NCBI GenBank assembly: GCA_030040395.1
Contig: JASHTU010000276.1
Coordinates: 1-5,840 of the forward strand
DNA length: 5,840 nucleotides
Direction: 5' to 3'
DNA from: Acidobacteriaceae bacterium
GTDB lineage: Bacteria; Acidobacteriota; Terriglobia; Terriglobales; Acidobacteriaceae
Of the stretch, positions 1 through 4,890 are shown in pieces. Made by a program: the position numbers and the translations under genes. Each line of letters begins with the position of its first letter. The stretch's first letter is position 1. A model generated the notes under the pieces. The model searched no databases, was not told the DNA's origin, and saw only the letters and a list, made by a program, of their open reading frames with translations.

Positions 1-237
1 GAAGAGGCGCGGCTGGAGCCGCTGCTCGTGCCGGGAGGCGCGAGCGCAACAACGCGAGCGGCGGCTCTGGATGAGTTTGAGAAGCGAAATTCGCAGGAGT
101 CGGCGGCGATGCGGCCGGTTTTTGCGGCGCGGCCGGCGTTCCGCGCGGACGCACGCCGAGGGGTTTCAGGGCTCGAACGGCAAGACCAGTTGCTGGCCGG
201 ATTGCTGATCGGCTCTCCGGATTTCCAGCGGCGCTAA
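1..237 (+). CDS. DUF1800 family protein, C-terminal fragment (5' end outside window)
   Basis: Reading frame 1 is open from the first base to a TAA at 235-237 and gives 78 residues, so the gene begins upstream of the window. The tail LLAGLLIGSPDFQRR is the typical ending of DUF1800 proteins (a leucine-rich helix followed by a G/A-SPEFQ-R motif). DUF1800 proteins are large proteins of unknown biochemical role, commonly exported, and are very often encoded next to a DUF1501 gene. The DUF1501 gene at 699-1955 on the same strand supports the call. The visible part is Ala/Arg-rich and holds no catalytic motif. An internal ATG at 28 exists but is not a likely start, because the frame is open to the window edge. 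The family call rests on a short C-terminal match plus context. Confidence 0.72.
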   Translation, partial: EEARLEPLLVPGGASATTRAAALDEFEKRNSQESAAMRPVFAARPAFRADARRGVSGLERQDQLLAGLLIGSPDFQRR

Positions 238-356
238 CCGCAGGGGAGGATTTGCGAAAACTCAGGGAAGGAACTTTGGGGAAGAACATCGTTCGCGGCG
301 GATGGGAGGACGCAACTTCCATCGCTGAACCCAATGGCAGACGCCAAGGAGACGCC
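238..356 (+). other. Intergenic leader upstream of the small gene
   Basis: This stretch separates the DUF1800 stop from the start of the small gene. The frame of the small gene is open back to a TTG at 252, but that start would have its purine-rich stretch (243-250) only about one base away. The ATG at 357 has AAGGAG at 346-351 with a 5-base spacer and is preferred. I see no clear promoter hexamers or terminator here, so read-through from the DUF1800 gene is possible. Confidence 0.4.
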
Positions 357-644
357 ATGAGCTATGTATGTCAAGGTTCACCCCCGCCTGAATTTCGGCG
401 CATGGTCGAAGTGGAGCGGTCGCCAAAACTGTATGCGCCGAGCGGAGACGAGAAGAAGCGAGGGAAATGGGCGGTAGTTTTTGAGTTGAAAGACCGCGAT
501 GGCGCGCCGGATGTCAATTCCAGGCCCCACATCATTCCGACCATTGGCCGGCATCACGAGATCGGCGAATCCTGCTGGTGCTCTCCGCAGCGGGTGGCCC
601 GAAGTGATGGCATGGACGCCATCCTTCATAGCGTTTCGCGGTAA
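357..644 (+). CDS. Small hypothetical protein with HIIP...CWC motif (95 aa)
   Basis: The start is the ATG at 357, preceded by a strong Shine-Dalgarno AAGGAG (346-351) at a 5-base spacing; the stop is TAA at 642-644. The protein is soluble-looking, with no signal peptide or membrane segment. The middle is charged (DEKKRGKW around residues 31-38). The second half has HIIP (58-61), HH (66-67), CWCSP (73-77) and a late His91. The order HxxP, H, CWCxP, then a H near the C-terminus resembles small uncharacterised phage and bacterial proteins with a VIP...H...CWC.P...H pattern. The Cys/His set could bind a metal, but that is inference. It lies between DUF1800 and DUF1501 genes on the same strand, 54 bases before the latter. 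Function unknown. The ribosome binding site, the codon-like composition and the motif make it more likely real than spurious. Confidence 0.6.
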   Translation: MSYVCQGSPPPEFRRMVEVERSPKLYAPSGDEKKRGKWAVVFELKDRDGAPDVNSRPHIIPTIGRHHEIGESCWCSPQRVARSDGMDAILHSVSR

Positions 645-698
645 GGAGTCAAGCTTGCCCTTGGAATGGGAAAGCGAAGACGAAGAGAGGAGAATGCG

Positions 699-1955
699 AT
701 GACCTTCAGCCGCCGATTCTTTCTGCACAGGGGTGCGCTTGCCGTGGCCGGCACGGCGGCGCTGCCCAACTTCCTGGTTCGCTCCGTGCTCGCCGAAACG
801 GGCGGCGCACCCGGGCAGCGGCTGGTGGTCATTTTCCAGCGGGGCGCGGCCGACGGGCTCAATGTGGTGGTTCCTTACCGCGAAAAGAATTACTACGCAA
901 TGCGGCCTACGATCGCCATTCCACAAAACCAGGTCGTGGATCTGGATGGATTATTCGGGTTGCATCCGTCGCTGGCTCCTCTGAAGCCGCTCTACGACCA
1001 GGGGCATTTGGCGATCGTCCACGCGGCGGGCTCACCGGATATGAGCCGCTCGCACTTCGATGCGCAGGATTACATGGAATCGGGCACGCCGGGCGTGAAG
1101 AACACCGCCGATGGGTGGCTGAATCGCGCCCTACAAGCGGAAGACGCGTGCCATTGCATGGGCCACGACGAGGAGCACACGGCGTTTCGCGCGTTGGCGC
1201 TGGGCGCAGAGACGCCGCTGACGCTGGCGGGCAAGATTCCCGCCATTGCGCTCAACAATGTGAACGGGTTTACGGTGGCCGGGCGCGGGCCTGCGCTGTC
1301 GCCGGCTGCCGAGGCGTTTGAAGCGATGTATGCCGACTCAGGCGACCGCATCTTGCACGCCGCGGGCGACGAGACCTTTGAGGCGGTGAAGATGCTGCGC
1401 GCCGCCGATCCGGCGCAGTATGCGCCGGCGGCCGGAGCGAACTATCCCAACACCGAATTCGGCAACAGTATGAAGCAGATTGCGCAACTGCTCAAAGCAA
1501 ATCTGGGCGTAGAGGCGGCGTTTACCGACGTCGCCGGCTGGGACACCCACGTGAACCAGGGGGGCGTGAACGGGCAACTGGCCAACCGTCTGGCGGATTT
1601 TTCGGCGAGCATCGCGGCATTTTGGCGCGACCTGGGCGACCAGGCGGACAACGTCACGCTGGTGACGATGTCGGAATTTGGCCGGACGGCGCGCGAAAAC
1701 GGAACGGGCGGCACCGATCACGGCCACGCCAATGCGATGTTTGTGCTGGGCGGGCAGGTGAAGGGCGGCAAGGTGTACGGGCGCTGGCCGGGGCTAGCCA
1801 ACGAGCAGCTCAACCAGGGGCGTGACCTGGCGCTCACGACCGATTATCGCGCGGTGCTGGGCGAAGTGGTGACGCGGACGCTGGGCGCGGAAAACCTGGA
1901 GTTCGTGTTTCCTGGCGCGCGGCTGGCGCGGGAGCAATTTTTGCGGCTGGTCTAG
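699..1955 (+). CDS. DUF1501 family protein with Tat signal (418 aa)
   Basis: The start is ATG 699, chosen over an in-frame ATG at 666. It has AGAGGAG (685-691) about 7 bases upstream and puts a twin-arginine signal at the exact N-terminus: SRRFFLH at residues 4-10, then a hydrophobic stretch to about residue 31 ending SVLA-E. The product is therefore probably exported folded through Tat. DUF1501 belongs to the alkaline-phosphatase-like fold clan. The expected motifs are present: RGAADGLN (48-55), PDMSRSHFDAQ (113-123), GWDTH (280-284), SEFGRT (325-330), GTDHGHAN (338-345) and DYRAVLGE (382-389). The conserved Asp/His residues look metal-binding, but no substrate is established for the family. 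The length is normal and there is no frame damage. Partnership with the DUF1800 gene upstream is the usual arrangement; a role in cell-surface or secreted-protein processing is speculative. Confidence 0.93.
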   Translation: MTFSRRFFLHRGALAVAGTAALPNFLVRSVLAETGGAPGQRLVVIFQRGAADGLNVVVPYREKNYYAMRPTIAIPQNQVVDLDGLFGLHPSLAPLKPLYDQGHLAIVHAAGSPDMSRSHFDAQDYMESGTPGVKNTADGWLNRALQAEDACHCMGHDEEHTAFRALALGAETPLTLAGKIPAIALNNVNGFTVAGRGPALSPAAEAFEAMYADSGDRILHAAGDETFEAVKMLRAADPAQYAPAAGANYPNTEFGNSMKQIAQLLKANLGVEAAFTDVAGWDTHVNQGGVNGQLANRLADFSASIAAFWRDLGDQADNVTLVTMSEFGRTARENGTGGTDHGHANAMFVLGGQVKGGKVYGRWPGLANEQLNQGRDLALTTDYRAVLGEVVTRTLGAENLEFVFPGARLAREQFLRLV

Positions 1956-1966
1956 GGTTTCTTGCG

Positions 1967-1983
1967 ATCCTGAGCTCCAGGAT
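1967..1983 (+). terminator. Possible weak terminator of the DUF1501 gene
   Basis: ATCCTG (1967-1972) and CAGGAT (1978-1983) form a perfect 6-bp stem around the 5-base loop AGCTC, starting 11 bases after the DUF1501 stop. It is followed by a T/C-rich stretch (AGTTCTCCTTC) rather than a clean T-run, so intrinsic termination would be weak. Confidence 0.35.
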
Positions 1984-2023
1984 AGTTCTCCTTCAGAGGT
2001 AACTGCGGCCGTGGGCGCGCCGG

Positions 2024-2050
2024 GTTGCGATTCCTTAAGGAAATCGCAAC
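2024..2050. terminator. Strong hairpin between convergent genes, possible bidirectional terminator
   Basis: The arms GTTGCGATT (2024-2032) and AATCGCAAC (2042-2050) are perfectly complementary. They enclose the palindrome CCTTAAGG (2033-2040) and one extra A (2041), giving about 11 base pairs with a single bulge and a TTAA loop. It lies 43 bases beyond the MFS stop on the minus strand and 68 bases after the DUF1501 stop on the plus strand. No T-run follows on either strand, so it may act as an mRNA 3' end stabiliser or a factor-dependent termination aid rather than a classic intrinsic terminator. Confidence 0.45.
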
Positions 2051-2092
2051 GCAAGGGCGCGATCTCGAGCGTGGGGCGGAAGGAAGAATGCT

Positions 2093-3610
2093 TTAGGAAG
2101 CGACCGCCGCGGTCGGCTCGGATTCGGTCACCGCCTCACCGATCCGGTCGAGGTTGACGCCCGTGGTTTCGATGCGGAAAAACCAAGTCACCGCAGCGCC
2201 CAACACAAAGGCTACGATGAGCGCATAGAGCAGCAGCCGTGTGCCGATGGTGGCCAGCAGGATAGGAAACAAAAATGCGGTCATGACGGCGCCGATTTTG
2301 GCGAATGCGGCGGCAAAGCCGGCTCCTTTGCCGCGGATGGCGGTGGGGAAGACTTCGCCGGCGAGCAGGTAGGTTTGCGCATTGGGGCCGAGGTTGGTCA
2401 TGAAATCAAAGAGCATGAAGCCGGCGAAGATGAGGGTGATCTTGAGACTGCCGGCGGCGTCGACGGAGAGCGAGGCAATGAGCAGGCCCACGGCGCATCC
2501 GATGAATCCGATAATTTGCAGGCGGATGCGGCCCACCCTGTCGGCGAGCATGATGGCAAAGACGATGCCGATGATCAACAGCAGCGTGATCATGGCGTCT
2601 CCTCTTGCAGCCAGGATGGCGTTGGCGATGAGATCGCTCATGCTGCGCACGTGCTCGGCCTGGTGACCAATGGCGGTGGCCAGGATGGTGGGGGTGAAGA
2701 TGCCGATGCCATAAGTGCCGAGGTCCTGAAGAAACCAGGGCACGGAGGCAAGGATGGTGGCGCGACGGTAGCGGCGCCGGAATAAGGAGAGAAACGAACC
2801 GCCGCCGTGGTTGTGGCCGGCGGAGGCGGCCGGGCTGGGCGCGAGAACGATTTCGCGGGGGTATTGCGGAGTGCGCACGAGGAGCTTTCGAGCGGCGAGC
2901 GTAGCCTGTTCGGTGGCGCCGCGGGTGTGCAGCCAGTTGGCGCTCTCGGTGATATAGAAACGGCCGATGGTGACCACCAGGGCGGGAACGACCGCGGTGG
3001 CGTACATCCAGCGCCAGGCGTTGAGATTGGGCACAGCGACCAGCACCGCATAGCCGACCGCAGCTCCGCCGAGGGCGCCCACGGCCTGGAAGGCGAAGGC
3101 TCCAAGGACCAGGCGGCCGCGACTGGTGCTGGGAATGTTTTCGGAGATGATCATGTGCGCGGTGGGATAGTCGCAGCCGAGGGCGAGACCCAGTCCGAAA
3201 AGGCAAAAGATGAGCGAAGTGAAGCTGGTGCAGAAGACGGCCGCGCCCAGGAAGGCGGTGAAGATGATCATCTCGACCACGAACATCGACTTGCGGCCGA
3301 AATAATCGGACAAACTGCCGAGGCCGAGGGCGCCGATGAGGATGCCGCAAAGGCTGGCGGCGGCCACCAGACCCTTCTGCGCGGGGCTGATCTCGAACTC
3401 GCGGGCGATGAGGGGCAGAGCGACCCCGGTCATGAAAACGACAAAGCCCTCGAAAAACTTGCCGGCGGCGGCCAGCGACCAGATGCGGCGCTGCATCCTG
3501 GTCATGGGCACAGATGGAAGATGGGTGCCGTCGGGCCAAATGGGGCGCTCATCGATGTAGTCCTGAACCGTGCGCGTGCGTTGAGGAGCGGGATTGTGGG
3601 TGCTCGACAT
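2093..3610 (-). CDS. MFS transporter, probable phosphate:H+ symporter (PHS family-like, 505 aa)
   Basis: The start ATG (3608-3610) has AGGAAA a few bases upstream. About 12 membrane helices follow a 40-residue cytoplasmic N-terminus, with a hydrophilic loop at about 222-284 between the halves. MFS motif A is seen as GSLSDYFGRK (98-107) and, in the second half, LADRVGR (355-361). The helix-4 motif GCDYPTAHMIISE (145-157) matches the GGDYPLS..I.SE signature of phosphate:H+ symporters (Pho84, PiPT). From what I recall of the PiPT structure, its phosphate-site residues have counterparts here: Y148, Q175 (same 27-residue spacing), W292, D296, Y300 and K438. Helix 1 has E54 where the family has an acidic cluster, and an Arg usual just before the DYP motif appears missing. 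The gene follows the pstS-like gene by 30 bases, so co-transcription is likely. Substrate phosphate is inferred; another oxyanion or a phosphate ester is possible. Confidence 0.85.
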   Translation of the reverse strand: MSSTHNPAPQRTRTVQDYIDERPIWPDGTHLPSVPMTRMQRRIWSLAAAGKFFEGFVVFMTGVALPLIAREFEISPAQKGLVAAASLCGILIGALGLGSLSDYFGRKSMFVVEMIIFTAFLGAAVFCTSFTSLIFCLFGLGLALGCDYPTAHMIISENIPSTSRGRLVLGAFAFQAVGALGGAAVGYAVLVAVPNLNAWRWMYATAVVPALVVTIGRFYITESANWLHTRGATEQATLAARKLLVRTPQYPREIVLAPSPAASAGHNHGGGSFLSLFRRRYRRATILASVPWFLQDLGTYGIGIFTPTILATAIGHQAEHVRSMSDLIANAILAARGDAMITLLLIIGIVFAIMLADRVGRIRLQIIGFIGCAVGLLIASLSVDAAGSLKITLIFAGFMLFDFMTNLGPNAQTYLLAGEVFPTAIRGKGAGFAAAFAKIGAVMTAFLFPILLATIGTRLLLYALIVAFVLGAAVTWFFRIETTGVNLDRIGEAVTESEPTAAVAS

Positions 3611-3640
3611 AGCGATTTCCTTTCCGGTGCCGGCGGCGGC

Positions 3641-4705
3641 CTATTGGATCTTGGCGATCTGGATCTCACTGCGCGCGCGGATGGATGTGGGCAGCGCGAT
3701 GAAATGGACAGAATCGAGGAAGCTGGGTGCGCTGCCGCCCTGCGGCGAGACGCACCAGAGCAGGAAGCTGCCGATGGCATTGGCAACCTGGGGGTTGGGC
3801 TGCTTTGCCGAGACGACGGCGTATTCGTAATTGATGAGCGGATAGGAATTGGCGTCTGGAGCGAAGACCAGCGTCAGGCGTTCGTCGGGGGGCGTGCGGG
3901 GCGTGAGCACCGCGGCCGCGGCGGTGACGGTGGCCGGGTTGGGAAGCAGGAATTTGCCGTCCTGATTTTCGAGCATGGCGACAATGAGGCCGGCCTGGGA
4001 CGCCTTGGCCTCGAAACTGACGCCCAAGTAGCCCACGGCGTAGGGCGTGCGGGCGATGGTCTGCACCATGCCTTCATTGCCGGTTGCGGTGAGAACGCCC
4101 TGGACGCGCGGCCAGTCCACGGTGGCGCCGTAGCCGATGCTGTCTTCCCAGGCAGGCGCCGAAAAGGTGAGGAACTGGGTGAAGATGAAGGTGTCGCCGG
4201 AGCTGTCGGCGCGGCGCACGGGCACGATGGCGCGGTGGGGCAGGGAGACTCCGCGATTCAATTCCGCGATGGGGGCCGCATCCCAGGCGCGGATTTTCCC
4301 TTCATAGATGCTGGCGAGGACGGGCCCGCTGAGTTTCAGCGCTGCGCCGTGCAGTTCGGGGATGTTGGCGTCCACGGTTTGCGCCGAGATGGCGAGCGGG
4401 ACATTGAGAATTTCAGGGTTGGCCATGGCCTGGTTGTCGGACATGTAGGCGTCCGACGTGCCGATCTGCACGTGTCCGGCGATGGCCTGAGAAATGCCGG
4501 CGCCGGAGCCGGTGGCGGCGAGCGCGATGTGCAGATCAGGATCGATTTTGGCGTATGCCGCTACCCACTTTTGAAAGAGCGGGTAAATCAATGTCGAACC
4601 TGACTCAGAGATCGTAAGAGGCGCAGACTGGGCGGCAGCGAAGGCTGCACTGAGCGCAAAGATACAGCTTACCCAGCAAACCCTGGGGGTAAGACGTCGG
4701 CTCAT
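3641..4705 (-). CDS. PstS-like periplasmic phosphate-binding protein (354 aa)
   Basis: The start ATG (4703-4705) has AGGAG 7 bases upstream. The N-terminus is a Sec signal peptide: basic MSRR, a hydrophobic core at 9-24, and probable cleavage near AAA-Q (25/26); there is no lipobox. The mature part is a type-2 periplasmic binding protein of the PstS family. Motifs equivalent to the E. coli phosphate ligands are SGSTL (35-39), GSGAGI (66-71), SDAYM (84-88, with the Asp) and R165...SSGDT (168-172). A Thr in the E. coli SGT motif is Asp171 here. The C-terminal SYPLINYEYAVVS (287-299) is also typical. No pstC, pstA or pstB is visible; the downstream partner is instead an MFS transporter. A Pho box lies upstream. 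The role is likely high-affinity phosphate capture in the periplasm; whether it feeds the MFS protein, a distant ABC system or a sensor is open. Confidence 0.9.
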   Translation of the reverse strand: MSRRLTPRVCWVSCIFALSAAFAAAQSAPLTISESGSTLIYPLFQKWVAAYAKIDPDLHIALAATGSGAGISQAIAGHVQIGTSDAYMSDNQAMANPEILNVPLAISAQTVDANIPELHGAALKLSGPVLASIYEGKIRAWDAAPIAELNRGVSLPHRAIVPVRRADSSGDTFIFTQFLTFSAPAWEDSIGYGATVDWPRVQGVLTATGNEGMVQTIARTPYAVGYLGVSFEAKASQAGLIVAMLENQDGKFLLPNPATVTAAAAVLTPRTPPDERLTLVFAPDANSYPLINYEYAVVSAKQPNPQVANAIGSFLLWCVSPQGGSAPSFLDSVHFIALPTSIRARSEIQIAKIQ

Positions 4706-4782
4706 GGTGATACTCCTCTGTGGGTCGGGGCGGATCGCCGGCTAGTGAGGCCCGAAGGATTGCCAAACCAGAGTAGCGACGG

Positions 4783-4788
4783 ATTGTT
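4783..4788 (-). promoter_or_regulatory. Candidate -10 of the pstS-like operon
   Basis: On the minus strand AACAAT (4 of 6 matches to TATAAT) lies 8 bases downstream of the Pho box and 77 bases before the gene start. PhoB-type activation replaces the -35 element, so a weak -10 about one helical turn below the box is the expected geometry. The hexamer itself is weak and the exact position is uncertain. Confidence 0.35.
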
Positions 4789-4796
4789 AAGGGATG

Positions 4797-4814
4797 ATGA
4801 CAGAAGATTGACAT
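4797..4814 (-). promoter_or_regulatory. Pho box (PhoB-type operator) upstream of the pstS-like gene
   Basis: Read on the minus strand this is ATGTCAA-TCTT-CTGTCAT: two 7-base half sites, each with TGTCA, separated by 4 bases, so the repeat period is 11. The E. coli consensus is CTGTCAT, 4 A/T-rich bases, CTGTCAC. Both half sites agree at 5-7 positions and the spacing is exact. It lies 91 bases upstream of the start codon of a gene whose product is a phosphate-binding protein, the classical member of Pho regulons. The site and spacing are seen directly; regulation by a PhoB/PhoP-like response regulator is inferred. Confidence 0.72.
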
Positions 4815-4876
4815 TGTTCTTTGTCCGGGCAAGCCGACCCGGGCGGCGCGGGCGCCGGGGGGAATTGCGGAAAACG

Positions 4877-4882
4877 TACAAT
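4877..4882 (+). promoter_or_regulatory. Candidate -10 of mnmG, possibly giving a leaderless mRNA
   Basis: TACAAT matches TATAAT in 5 of 6 positions and ends 8 bases before the mnmG ATG, so a start 7-9 bases downstream would put +1 at or next to the A of ATG. The -35 position falls in a GC-rich stretch with no recognisable hexamer. No Shine-Dalgarno is present in the 12 bases before the ATG, which agrees with a leaderless transcript. Confidence 0.4.
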
Positions 4883-4890
4883 CGAATTAC

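Larger units (their letters stand above)
1956..2092. other. Convergent intergenic region with hairpins
   Basis: This is the space between the stop of the DUF1501 gene (plus) and the stop of the MFS gene (minus). It contains two inverted repeats, listed separately, and no plausible gene. Convergent gene ends with hairpins fit a transcription termination zone serving both strands, although neither hairpin has a proper U-tract. Confidence 0.6.

Noticed and set aside
666..698. An upstream in-frame ATG for the DUF1501 protein
   Set aside because: It lacks a properly spaced ribosome binding site and would put 11 charged residues before the Tat motif; ATG 699 has a good site and the expected N-terminus.
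499..702. A 67-codon plus-strand frame whose stop overlaps the DUF1501 start as ATGA
   Set aside because: The overlap looks like translational coupling, but the frame has no ribosome binding site at its ATG and overlaps the better-supported small gene; the ATGA is probably chance.
378..926. A 182-codon minus-strand open frame covering the small gene and the start of the DUF1501 gene
   Set aside because: It overlaps the Tat signal region of a well-supported gene and shows no motif or good ribosome binding site.
2406..3539. A 377-codon minus-strand open frame in another register of the MFS gene
   Set aside because: Arg/His/Pro-rich shadow sequence with no domain; the overlapping MFS frame carries all the family motifs.
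2807..4603. A 598-codon open frame on the plus strand, antisense to both transporter genes
   Set aside because: Its product is a low-complexity Gly/Asp/Glu/Ala-rich sequence with no recognisable domain, and it lies wholly opposite two genes with clear motifs and ribosome binding sites. Long antisense frames are expected in GC-rich DNA.
4808..4813. TTGACA on the plus strand as a -35 element for mnmG
   Set aside because: There is no -10-like hexamer 16-18 bases downstream (the sequence there is GC-rich), and these bases are better explained as one half of the Pho box on the other strand.
4838..4862. GC-rich stretch before mnmG as a structured leader or riboswitch
   Set aside because: Only short imperfect G/C pairings can be drawn, and it would lie upstream of the likely transcription start, so no RNA element is supported.
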